From positions 17,021-81,020 of the forward strand of contig DIPM01000034.1 of assembly GCA_002427105.1 (NCBI GenBank): DNA of 64,000 bases, written 5' to 3'. This stretch comes from Marinilabiliaceae bacterium UBA5488 (GTDB taxonomy: Bacteria > Bacteroidota > Bacteroidia > Bacteroidales > Marinilabiliaceae). Shown here one piece after another: positions 45,669 through 53,795 of this stretch. The first letter of the stretch is position 1. Each line of letters begins with the position of its first letter. Made by a program: the position numbers and the translations under genes. The notes beneath the pieces are model-generated. The model was not told the DNA's origin and did no database searches. It saw only the letters and a list, made by a program, of their open reading frames with translations.

Positions 45669-47861
45669 TTAGAATATATGGTAAGTCACTGCCACCCCAA
45701 CGGTCACAACTGAGGCCATTACCATTAATTTGATAAGAATATTAAGAGACGGACCCGAAGTGTCTTTAAAGGGATCCCCAACGGTATCACCAATCACAGT
45801 GGCTTTGTGAGCATCCGAACCCTTACCCCCAAGGTTGCCTGCCTCCACATACTTCTTGGCATTATCCCAGGCACCGCCCGAGTTGGCCATAAAGATAGCA
45901 AGGGCAAAGCCGCTGGTTATTGTTCCCATCAGCAAACCGGCAATTCCGGGAACTCCTAAGAGCAGTCCCACCAATACAGGGATAATCAAGGCAAGAAGTG
46001 AAGGAGTAAGCATTTCCTTCTGAGCTCCCTTGGTAGAAATCTCAACACAACGTGCATAATCAGGCTCTGCAGTACCTTCCATAATACCTTTAATAGTCCT
46101 GAACTGGCGACGAACTTCGTCAACCATCTTCTGGGCAGCACGCCCTACAGCGTTCATGGTCAGGCCGCTAAAAAGGAAGGCAGACATAACGCCAAGGAAC
46201 ATTCCCGCGATAACAGTGGGATTCATAAGGTGAATCTGATAATGCTGTACAAAGTCAAAGAAGGAAGCCTCGATGGCCGGCACATTATTAATGAGTGTTT
46301 GCGGAGCATCAAGGATTTTTACAAACATCATACGCACCTCTTCAAAGTAAGATGCCAAAAGAGCCAGGGCAGTGAGCGCTGCACTGCCTATAGCAAAGCC
46401 TTTACCGGTAGCAGCAGTGGTATTTCCCAATGAATCCAGGGCATCGGTGCGCTGACGTACTTCAGCACCCAATCCTGACATTTCGGCGTTTCCACCGGCG
46501 TTATCAGCAATTGGTCCGTAAGCATCCGTAGCCAGGGTTATTCCAAGCGTAGAAAGCATGCCCACAGCAGCAATACCAATACCATAGAGACCCATGTTCA
46601 AAGTATCGGCACCAAAAGCAAAGCCCGTGGCAAAGAAGTAGGCCAATACAATAGCCACAACTACAATCAGCAAAGGCAGAGCAGTTGATAAAAGGCCTGT
46701 ACCCATACCTGCAATAATAACTGTGGCAGGACCTGTATTGCTCGACTCAGCAATGCGAATAGTAGGTTTATATGAGGCTGAAGTAAAATATTCAGTTGAC
46801 TGTCCGATACCAATACCGGCAAGCAGCCCAACAACTATTGAGCCCCAGATACCGACATAATTGGGCAGAGCCAAATATTTCAATATAAAGAATGAAGCTA
46901 TCACTATTAGAACAGCACTAAAATATACTCCGGTGTTAAGCGAGCGGAGTAATTCCTTTTGAGTAGCGCCCTCGCGGGTACGCACCATGAAAATACCAAC
47001 TATTGAAAGCAAAGTGCCCACAGCAGCTATAAGCATAGGAGCAAGAACTCCATTTAGCTGAATATCACCCATATCCATAAAGGCTGCGGCGCCCAAAAGC
47101 GCAGAAGCAAGAATAGATGCCGCAAACGACTCGAAAAGGTCGGCGCCCATACCGGCAACGTCACCCACGTTATCACCCACATTGTCGGCAATGGTAGCAG
47201 GATTACGAGGATCGTCTTCAGGAATATTGGCTTCTACTTTGCCCACGAGGTCGGCACCTACGTCGGCTGCTTTAGTATAAATACCTCCGCCAACACGTGC
47301 AAAGAGAGCCTGAGTTGAAGCACCCATACCGAAAGTAACCATGATGGCACAAACCGTCATCAGCTTATAACCACCGTCCATATCCGGGATAAAATGATTG
47401 AGTATCAGAAACCAAAGAGAAATATCAACCAGCACCAGGCCAACCACAACAAGACCCATTACGGCACCACTTCTAAAAGCAAGCTTTAGTCCGCCATTAA
47501 GCGAGCTGCGACAAGCGTTGGCGACCCGTGCAGATGCTGAGGTAGCGGCCTTCATGCCGAAGAAACCCGCTAAACCGGAGAAGAACCCACCTGTCAAGAA
47601 GGCAAAGGGCACCCATTGGTTCTGAACGCCCAGGCCATAGGCCAGATAGGCGAAAATAGCTGTGATAATAAGGAATACCACAATCACCACTTTGTATTGC
47701 TGTCGTAAGTAAGCACCCGCGCCGGTACGCACATGCTGTGCGATACGTTGCATCTTTTCAGTCCCCTCCGAACTTTTCATCATCTGCCTGTAGAAGTAGT
47801 AGGCAAAAGACAGCGCCAAAACTGCAGCTATAGGCACAATTACAAAAACAGAGTTAAGCAT
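45669..47861 (-). CDS. hppA: Membrane-bound K+-dependent pyrophosphatase (ion pump)
   Basis: The enzyme hydrolyses PPi and moves cations across the membrane. The 730 residues form about 16 membrane helices with the PPi site KVEANIPEDDPRNPATIADN (the DDxxxD region) and DNVGDNVGDVAGMGADLFE. GNTTAATGKG carries Ala where K+-independent pumps have Lys, so K+ dependence is expected. Whether it transports Na+, H+ or both is not decided by the motifs; a Bacteroides relative is known to move both. A strong terminator follows. Confidence 0.94.
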   Translation of the reverse strand: MLNSVFVIVPIAAVLALSFAYYFYRQMMKSSEGTEKMQRIAQHVRTGAGAYLRQQYKVVIVVFLIITAIFAYLAYGLGVQNQWVPFAFLTGGFFSGLAGFFGMKAATSASARVANACRSSLNGGLKLAFRSGAVMGLVVVGLVLVDISLWFLILNHFIPDMDGGYKLMTVCAIMVTFGMGASTQALFARVGGGIYTKAADVGADLVGKVEANIPEDDPRNPATIADNVGDNVGDVAGMGADLFESFAASILASALLGAAAFMDMGDIQLNGVLAPMLIAAVGTLLSIVGIFMVRTREGATQKELLRSLNTGVYFSAVLIVIASFFILKYLALPNYVGIWGSIVVGLLAGIGIGQSTEYFTSASYKPTIRIAESSNTGPATVIIAGMGTGLLSTALPLLIVVVAIVLAYFFATGFAFGADTLNMGLYGIGIAAVGMLSTLGITLATDAYGPIADNAGGNAEMSGLGAEVRQRTDALDSLGNTTAATGKGFAIGSAALTALALLASYFEEVRMMFVKILDAPQTLINNVPAIEASFFDFVQHYQIHLMNPTVIAGMFLGVMSAFLFSGLTMNAVGRAAQKMVDEVRRQFRTIKGIMEGTAEPDYARCVEISTKGAQKEMLTPSLLALIIPVLVGLLLGVPGIAGLLMGTITSGFALAIFMANSGGAWDNAKKYVEAGNLGGKGSDAHKATVIGDTVGDPFKDTSGPSLNILIKLMVMASVVTVGVAVTYHIF

Positions 47862-48023
47862 AATCGTTTAGTTTAAGTTTATTTTATATTGATTCTGTTT
47901 AAATCCAAAGTCAAAAACCCAACACCAAGCTCCATGCACGCTTTTTAATGTTTTTTCTGATAAATTCAGGATTTAAAAGTAGCAAAAAAAATATCTAACA
48001 AATGCTTATTTGTTTAAAATAAC

Positions 48024-48052
48024 TGTTACAAACTATCTTCTTTGGTGTAACA
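48024..48052 (-). terminator. Possible hairpin terminator of clpX
   Basis: TGTTACA (48024-48030) and TGTAACA (48046-48052) can pair on the minus strand after the clpX stop, with a 15-nt loop and a loose T-rich tail. The stem is short, so support is weak. Confidence 0.3.
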
Positions 48053-48061
48053 AACTGACGA

Positions 48062-49276
48062 TTAGCTCGCTTTAAGCAGCCCGACATCAGCTTTTTCAAG
48101 CTTCTCACGAGCGATATTGAGAGATATATGAAGTTTTCCCTTACGCTTACCGGGGCTCTCGAACATGTAATCCATCATAATGGTTTCACATATTGAGCGC
48201 AAACCCCGTGCGCCCAGCTTAAATTCCACCGCCCTGTCAACTATGTAGTCAAGGACTTCATCGCTAAAGCTAAGCTCGATATTATCCATTTCAAAGAGCT
48301 TGACATACTGCTTGATAATGGAGTTTTTCGGCTCAGTAAGGATGGAACGTAAGGTGCCTCTATCGAGAGGATTCAGATAGGTCAAAATGGGCAAGCGCCC
48401 AATAATCTCGGGAATCAGGCCGAAGGATTTCAAATCCATAGGCGTGATATATTTCAAGAAATTAGTGGGGTCAACGGCATCGCGCTGTTGCGATGCGGCA
48501 TAGCCTACAACACGAGTGTTAAGGCGTTGCGCAATTTTCCGCTCTATACCGTCAAAGGCGCCTCCACAAATAAAAAGAATGTTCTTAGTGTCAACAGCTG
48601 TCATCTTTTGCTCGGGGTGCTTACGCCCCCCTTGTGGCGGCACGTTAATAACTGCGCCTTCCAACAGTTTCAACAAACCCTGCTGAACGCCTTCGCCCGA
48701 CACATCACGAGTTATCGAAGGGTTGTCACCCTTTCGGGCAATTTTATCTATCTCATCAATAAATACAATTCCTCTTTGAGCGGCCTCAACATTATAGTCG
48801 GCTGCCTGGAGCAAGCGGGTTAGAATACTCTCGATATCTTCACCCACATAGCCCGCCTCGGTCAAAACCGTGGCGTCAACAATTGCAAAGGGAACATGCA
48901 GCATCCGTGCGATAGTACGCGCAAGAAGCGTTTTGCCCGTACCTGTCTCCCCCACAAGGATAATATTCGATTTCTCAATCTCCACATCGTCATCGCCGGC
49001 AGGCTGCACCAAGCGCTTGTAGTGGTTGTAAACAGCCACTGAAAGATACTTTTTTGCCTCATCCTGACCGATAACATACAAATCCAGAAAGGCCTTGATT
49101 TCAGCCGGTTTCATCAACTTGAGACCATCGACATCAAAGGAGGCCTTCTTTTTGAATTCTTCTGCCAGAATACCGTGAGCCTGTTCAATACAGCTATCAC
49201 AAATATGGCCGGAGACCCCTGCAACCAAGAGGTTGGTATCCTTACGATTTCTACCGCAAAACGAACATTTATCCAT
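48062..49276 (-). CDS. clpX: ATP-dependent Clp protease ATP-binding subunit ClpX
   Basis: ClpX is the AAA+ unfoldase that feeds proteins to ClpP. From the ATG at 49276 it has 404 residues starting MDKCSFCGRNRK; a zinc-binding Cys4 domain uses Cys4, Cys7, Cys26 and Cys29. Walker A is LVGETGTGKTLLARTIA, Walker B IVFIDEIDKIARKG, and RGLRSICETIMMDYMFE is the C-terminal sensor 2. An in-frame upstream ATG at 49297 is rejected because family members start at MDKC. It is the last gene of tig-clpP-clpX. Confidence 0.97.
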   Translation of the reverse strand: MDKCSFCGRNRKDTNLLVAGVSGHICDSCIEQAHGILAEEFKKKASFDVDGLKLMKPAEIKAFLDLYVIGQDEAKKYLSVAVYNHYKRLVQPAGDDDVEIEKSNIILVGETGTGKTLLARTIARMLHVPFAIVDATVLTEAGYVGEDIESILTRLLQAADYNVEAAQRGIVFIDEIDKIARKGDNPSITRDVSGEGVQQGLLKLLEGAVINVPPQGGRKHPEQKMTAVDTKNILFICGGAFDGIERKIAQRLNTRVVGYAASQQRDAVDPTNFLKYITPMDLKSFGLIPEIIGRLPILTYLNPLDRGTLRSILTEPKNSIIKQYVKLFEMDNIELSFSDEVLDYIVDRAVEFKLGARGLRSICETIMMDYMFESPGKRKGKLHISLNIAREKLEKADVGLLKAS

Positions 49277-49299
49277 AATCACACCGCTACTTCCCACTT

Positions 49300-49977
49300 T
49301 TATTTCTTTTCACGCACCAAAACCTCATCAATCATCCCATAGTCCTTAGCTTCCTGGGCTGTCATCCAGAAGTCACGATCCGAGTCCTTTTCAATTTTTT
49401 TGAAGGGATTGCCCGAATGCTCGGCAATAATAGTGTAAAGCTCTTTTCGCAACTTCACGATCTCACGTGTGGTAATCTCTATATCAGTTGACTGACCCTG
49501 AGTTCCCCCCATTGGCTGGTGTATCATAACACGCGAGTGCTTCAAAGCTGAGCGCTTACCTTTGGTTCCGGCAGTAAGCAAAACAGCTCCCATGGATGCC
49601 GCCATACCGGTACATATTGTGGCAATATCAGATGAGATATACTGCATGGTATCATATAAACCCAGACCGGCATAAACCGATCCGCCCGGAGTGTTGAAAT
49701 AAATCGAGATATCCTTTGCCGAATCCACCGAATCAAGATATAGCAGCTGCGCCTGAACGACATTTGCCGTATAGTCATCAATTGCAACTCCCAGAAAGAT
49801 GATACGATCCATCATCAAACGGGAAAACACATCCATTGAAGCCACGTTGAGTTGACGTTCTTCAATAATAGTAGGCGAAATATAGTTGTTTGCAATAGAC
49901 ATATATTTCTCCAGCATCATGCTGTTTATACCCATATGCTTTGTAGCATATTTCTTAAAATCTTTTGGATCAATCAT
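49300..49977 (-). CDS. clpP: ATP-dependent Clp protease proteolytic subunit
   Basis: ClpP forms the double-heptamer protease chamber. The 225 residues contain the catalytic Ser128 in TGMAASMGAVLL and His153 in RVMIHQPMGG, and a likely Asp near 202 in KDSDRDFWM. FNTPGGSVYAGLGLYD is the conserved substrate-groove segment. It lies 65 nt after tig and 23 nt before clpX, the order known from many bacteria. Confidence 0.97.
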   Translation of the reverse strand: MIDPKDFKKYATKHMGINSMMLEKYMSIANNYISPTIIEERQLNVASMDVFSRLMMDRIIFLGVAIDDYTANVVQAQLLYLDSVDSAKDISIYFNTPGGSVYAGLGLYDTMQYISSDIATICTGMAASMGAVLLTAGTKGKRSALKHSRVMIHQPMGGTQGQSTDIEITTREIVKLRKELYTIIAEHSGNPFKKIEKDSDRDFWMTAQEAKDYGMIDEVLVREKK

Positions 49978-50042
49978 ATTTCACCATTTTAAATTCGCAG
50001 CCTAAAATAATAAATTCTTTGGGCTTGCAGCTAAAGTTACAA

Positions 50043-51404
50043 TTAATTATTGTCAAACAGCTTGTTAAAATCCTCGCGGCTTATGCTCTTTTCTTCAAGC
50101 TTCACGGCCTCTTTAATAAAAGCCATAACCTTCTCCTGGATCGCTGATTCTGCAAGACGACGTGCCTGGTCATTGTTTTTCAACATATCCTCTGCATAGC
50201 TTTCCAAGTGCTCTTCGGGCAGATTGGTCAATCCATATTGCATAAACTGCAACCTTGCCGATTTCTTGGCAAAGGCTCTGACATCTTCATCTTCAACCTT
50301 TAGCTCATTAGCACGAATAATAGCATTCTTAGCTAATTGCCATTTCAAATCCTCCAGGAATTTAGGCATTTCTTTTTCTATCTGCTCGTCGCTCATTGCA
50401 TCTTCGCCACGGCCGGTAGCTTTCAGCCACCTTTTCAGGAAAGCCTCAGGTAGAGAAATATCAAGTTTTGAGACTATCTTTTCACGGGCATCAATTGAAA
50501 AACGGTAGTCAGACTCCATTTCAAAGTTGCTCTGCAAATCCTCCCTTACCTTGTTTTTCATTTCCTCTTCAGAGCTAACAATTCCTTCACCAAAAAGTTT
50601 GTCAAAAAGCTCCTGATTCAACTCCGGATCGATAAACTCGGTAATTTCCTTAACGGTAAACTTATAATTACCCTTTACCTCAGCAGCTTCTTCCTTGGTG
50701 ATTTTCAACAGGTATGACACCTCAGTGTCGTTGGGGAAGGCCTTCTTTACATCAAAAACTACCTCGTCGCCAAGCTTCTTGCCTAAGAGTTTTTTCTTCT
50801 GGGCATCATTCTTTATTATATCCACTGACATAACAGAATCCTCGGCTTTAATACCATCGGCAATTTCGTTACCATCCTTATCAACTTGCACAAAGTCACC
50901 CTTTGCAAGTGATTTATCTCCAATAACTTCAACGCTTTCATTCTTGCCAAAACGACTGGTCAGATTCTTAATCTGGCCCTCAAGTATATCATCGCTAACT
51001 TCAATGTTATAGAAGTTCATTTTGTCGCGCTTGCTAAGCTTAACATCCACCTCGGGAGCCATAGCTATATCAAATGCAAACTCAAAACTCTCCTGAGTGT
51101 CGAAATCAATAGGCTTCTGAGCTTCACTTGGAAGAGGCTCTCCAAGAATATTAAAGTCGCCCTCCGACAAATATGCCGATAGCTTTTCTGAAATCAATTT
51201 ATTAACCTCATCAACCAAAACAGCATTTCCGTACATCTTCTTTATCAAACCGGCAGGAACCTTTCCGGGACGGAAGCCTGGCATATTAGCCTTTTTTTGG
51301 TATGATTTAAGTACATCAGCCACTTTTTGGCTGTAATCTTCTTTATCAATAGTCAGTTTAATTACTGCATTAAGATCGTCAATGTTTTCCCTTGTGATGT
51401 TCAT
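50043..51404 (-). CDS. tig: Trigger factor
   Basis: Trigger factor is the ribosome-bound chaperone for nascent chains. The 453 residues include the ribosome-docking motif GFRPGKVP at 43-50, a central region corresponding to the FKBP-like domain, and a long helical charged C-terminal arm domain. It is the first gene of tig-clpP-clpX and is preceded by a good Bacteroidota promoter. Confidence 0.95.
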   Translation of the reverse strand: MNITRENIDDLNAVIKLTIDKEDYSQKVADVLKSYQKKANMPGFRPGKVPAGLIKKMYGNAVLVDEVNKLISEKLSAYLSEGDFNILGEPLPSEAQKPIDFDTQESFEFAFDIAMAPEVDVKLSKRDKMNFYNIEVSDDILEGQIKNLTSRFGKNESVEVIGDKSLAKGDFVQVDKDGNEIADGIKAEDSVMSVDIIKNDAQKKKLLGKKLGDEVVFDVKKAFPNDTEVSYLLKITKEEAAEVKGNYKFTVKEITEFIDPELNQELFDKLFGEGIVSSEEEMKNKVREDLQSNFEMESDYRFSIDAREKIVSKLDISLPEAFLKRWLKATGRGEDAMSDEQIEKEMPKFLEDLKWQLAKNAIIRANELKVEDEDVRAFAKKSARLQFMQYGLTNLPEEHLESYAEDMLKNNDQARRLAESAIQEKVMAFIKEAVKLEEKSISREDFNKLFDNN

Positions 51405-51442
51405 CAGCGTTGAATTATAAAAATGATTGTAATAAGAGAGCG

Positions 51443-51474
51443 CAAAGATAATGAAGCATTTACTTTGTTACAAA
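51443..51474 (-). promoter_or_regulatory. Promoter of tig-clpP-clpX
   Basis: On the minus strand TTTG (51474-51471), a 20-nt spacer and TATCTTTG (51450-51443) match the TTTG/TAnnTTTG consensus. The start of transcription is expected about 35 nt before tig. Confidence 0.65.
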
Positions 51475-51514
51475 ATCTATGGCTTTTAATATTATAGCTA
51501 CTAACAAAACTTAA

Positions 51515-51558
51515 AAAACCGCCTACTCTCGATGTAATATCGTTAGCCAGGCGGTTTT
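51515..51558 (-). terminator. Terminator after tRNA-Leu
   Basis: On the minus strand AAAACCGCCT and AGGCGGTTTT form a 10-bp stem closing a 24-nt loop that holds a smaller CGAT/ATCG pairing. The right arm runs into six T. It lies about 15 nt beyond the tRNA 3' end and separates it from tig. Confidence 0.8.
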
Positions 51559-51572
51559 AAAAAATCTGCTTG

Positions 51573-51654
51573 TGCGGACGAAGGGACTCGAACCCCCACG
51601 CCTCTCGGCACTAGATCCTAAGTCTAGCGCGGCTACCAATTACGCCACGTCCGC
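51573..51654 (-). tRNA. tRNA-Leu (anticodon UAG)
   Basis: The minus strand starts GCGGACG at 51654 and ends CGTCCGC plus discriminator A, closing the acceptor stem. The D arm reads TAATTGGTAGCC, the anticodon loop CTTAGGA gives UAG, the long variable arm (TGCCGAGAGGCGT) is that of class II leucine tRNAs, and GTTCGAGTC is the T loop. CCA is not encoded. Confidence 0.95.
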
Positions 51655-51764
51655 TCAAAATCGCGGTGCAAATGTAATAACTTTTTTTTATTCCAACACA
51701 CTTGCAACAAAAAAAAATGTTTCGGGTTGTGACTTTCGGGTTAATGGTTCTCAAACCAGAAACC

Positions 51765-51820
51765 CTCATAACTCATAACTCATAACTCATAACTAATCAC
51801 TAATCATTCATCAATTCCTC
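51765..51820. repeat. Heptanucleotide array, CTCATAA then CTAATCA units
   Basis: Four exact CTCATAA units (51765-51792) continue in the same 7-nt register as two CTAATCA units, TTCATCA and ATTCCTC. It lies in the spacer between tRNA-Leu and the CPBP gene. Confidence 0.88.
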
Positions 51821-51852
51821 AATCGGATATGCAACAATAAATCTGAATCGCT

Positions 51853-51860
51853 ATATTTGC
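51853..51860 (+). promoter_or_regulatory. Possible -7 element very close to the CPBP gene start
   Basis: TATATTTG (TAnnTTTG) ends 9 nt before the ATG at 51870, which would make the mRNA leader almost absent. The -33 region (TGCA) does not match well. Confidence 0.4.
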
Positions 51861-51869
51861 CCACGTATT

Positions 51870-52787
51870 ATGAAAAAAGGAGTATTCTCACATTTCATTC
51901 CGGCGCTACAGCTAATATTACTACTGATAATAGTGATATCCTCATCTATTGTAGTTACTGCAGTTTTTGTTGCGGCAGCCATACCCTTCACGGGCCTTGA
52001 ACCGATTATGGAGTTTATGAATGGCGGCACTTCGGTAGCTTATCTGAAATACCTGCAGCTAGTGCAGAGCATAGCAATCTTCATAGTTCCTGCCATACTT
52101 GCGGCAATGCTGTTTTCCGCCAAGCCCCGGCAGTGGCTGGGGTTTTTCAAGCCGGAAGACAAGGCAATCGTGCTTGCGATTCTCTCTCTTATTGCTATTC
52201 AGCCCTTTATAACATGGCTGGCAGAAGTAAACTCACAAATAACCCTTCCTGACTCCTTAGCCGCACTTTCGGAGTGGATGCAGGCCAGCGAAAAAGCCTC
52301 TAACTCTTTGATTTTTCAATTTTTAGACAGCAGCAATCCATCGGCAGTACTATTTAATGTTTTTCTGATAGCCATAATTCCGGCCTTGGGCGAGGAGATG
52401 CTTTTCAGAGGCTCTATTCAACCTCTTTTAGCCGGGATCTTGAAGAACAAGCATCTGGCTGTGCTTCTTACGGCTATATTATTCAGTGCAATGCACCTTC
52501 AGTTTCTAACTTTCCTGCCGCGTTTTGTTTTAGGAGTCTTATTGGGTTATATGCTTGTTTACGGCAAAAGTATTTGGTATCCTATAGCGGCACATTTTAC
52601 AAATAACGCGCTGTCCTTAACCATCTTTTATTATTACAGGAAGTATAAACCCGAGCTTAATCCTCTGGAGCCGACACCCGGCGACAGCTCCCTCTTACTT
52701 GCTATATGCAGTGTTTTATTGCTATGCGTATTAATGTATTACTTCCGCAAAATAATAGCGACCCGCTATAAAGAACCTTCCTCCTGA
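51870..52787 (+). CDS. CPBP family intramembrane metalloprotease
   Basis: The 305-residue, strongly hydrophobic protein has about eight membrane helices. The CPBP (ABI, Rce1-like) motifs are all visible: the Glu-Glu pair in LGEEMLFRGSIQPL near residues 174-182, His in SAMHLQFLTF, and His-x3-Asn in AAHFTNNALS. Such proteases cleave within membranes; bacterial members include factors for bacteriocin immunity, but no substrate can be named. Its last 22 nt overlap the convergent hypothetical gene. Confidence 0.9.
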   Translation: MKKGVFSHFIPALQLILLLIIVISSSIVVTAVFVAAAIPFTGLEPIMEFMNGGTSVAYLKYLQLVQSIAIFIVPAILAAMLFSAKPRQWLGFFKPEDKAIVLAILSLIAIQPFITWLAEVNSQITLPDSLAALSEWMQASEKASNSLIFQFLDSSNPSAVLFNVFLIAIIPALGEEMLFRGSIQPLLAGILKNKHLAVLLTAILFSAMHLQFLTFLPRFVLGVLLGYMLVYGKSIWYPIAAHFTNNALSLTIFYYYRKYKPELNPLEPTPGDSSLLLAICSVLLLCVLMYYFRKIIATRYKEPSS

Positions 52788-53476
52788 GCCTTTTCCCCGG
52801 GGCGATATACATAGACTACTCCATATTCACTGCAATACTCCCGCCTTGGATCCGGCTCAAGGTCTTCATAATTTTTCTCTACCTCATTCCACATCCCTGT
52901 AATTATAGCGTCGGCCTGATTGCGGTATTCGCTCACCTTCTCCATTAGTTTCTGTGAAGTGCTAAGCAAATCTTTGTGGATATTATAATATTCCACAAAC
53001 TTGGCATACTTAATTTTCACCATAGCCAATGAAGGGTTGTAAATACGGGTGGCACCTGTTGCCATACGAGCCTCCTCGCCTGTCACAAGCTGCTTGCCCC
53101 AACTTAGCAGTTGCTGCTCGGTACCTATTTCAGGCACCGAACGCTCATCCTCATCAAGACCATAATAAGCTCTTACCGAAGGCTTTAACTCCCCACGGGC
53201 AATACAAAGATTAACAACCTGCAAAAAGTGGGATATATATAAGCGCGCCGCTCTGAAGTGTTCGGCAAGTATCTTTCCGACTTTTGCCTGACGGTCGCGA
53301 TTATCCTGATATTGATTCAGAAGCTGTTCAAAATGCGGATAGAAGGCTTTAATCTGCAAAAGTGTGCTCTGCGAAAATGCCAGCTCATTAGGCCTTAGCA
53401 AAGCTCCTTTGCTAATCGCTGCCTTAAGCGCCCTAAGTCTGGCTTGATCTGTGTTAGGCAAGCGTCGATACGGCAT
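52766..53476 (-). CDS. Conserved hypothetical protein (236 aa)
   Basis: The family is not recognised. The sequence is soluble and mostly helical, begins MPYRRLPNTDQARLRALK, and contains LAEHFRAARLYISHFLQV, GATRIYNPSLAMVKIKYAKF and a C-terminal EYCSEYGVVYVYRPG. There are no signal or membrane segments. Codon use is like that of the neighbours. It overlaps the CPBP gene tail to tail by 22 nt. Confidence 0.6.
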   Translation of the reverse strand: MPYRRLPNTDQARLRALKAAISKGALLRPNELAFSQSTLLQIKAFYPHFEQLLNQYQDNRDRQAKVGKILAEHFRAARLYISHFLQVVNLCIARGELKPSVRAYYGLDEDERSVPEIGTEQQLLSWGKQLVTGEEARMATGATRIYNPSLAMVKIKYAKFVEYYNIHKDLLSTSQKLMEKVSEYRNQADAIITGMWNEVEKNYEDLEPDPRREYCSEYGVVYVYRPGEKAQEEGSL

Positions 53477-53663
53477 ATCTCAACCATTTTAAAAATATTC
53501 TATACACCAACAGGATTCTATATGGCCGGGGCTAACTTGGAAAGTGCAATTTTCGTGAAAGTATTGAAAACTTTATTTAATTCCAAACAATTATTATAAA
53601 TGGTTTACCCCCGGGAAGATTTCAGCTATTTTCCTTTAATTTATTAATTCCATCCTACTAATA

Positions 53664-53785
53664 CGCAAATAAGCTAATATGCTAAGCTGCTATCTTCAAT
53701 CCTCCACCCTCTACCTTCCACCCTCATCACTCATAACTCATAACTCATAACTCATAACTCATAACTTCTATCTTCCACCCTGCCC
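53664..53785. repeat. Mosaic heptanucleotide array with five CTCATAA copies
   Basis: About 17 consecutive 7-nt units can be read without slipping register. They run CTAATAT, GCTAAGC, TGCTATC, TTCAATC, CTCCACC, CTCTACC, TTCCACC, CTCATCA, five CTCATAA (53730-53764), CTTCTAT, CTTCCAC. The units change gradually from GCTAAGC-like to CTCTACC-like to CTCATAA. It lies between the hypothetical gene and dgt, in a 319-nt gap that holds nothing else recognised. Confidence 0.88.
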
Positions 53786-53795
53786 GGATTTTTGC

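Noticed and set aside
51572..51778. Plus-strand frame across the tRNA-Leu gene
   Set aside because: It reads through the complement of a well-formed tRNA and has no independent support.
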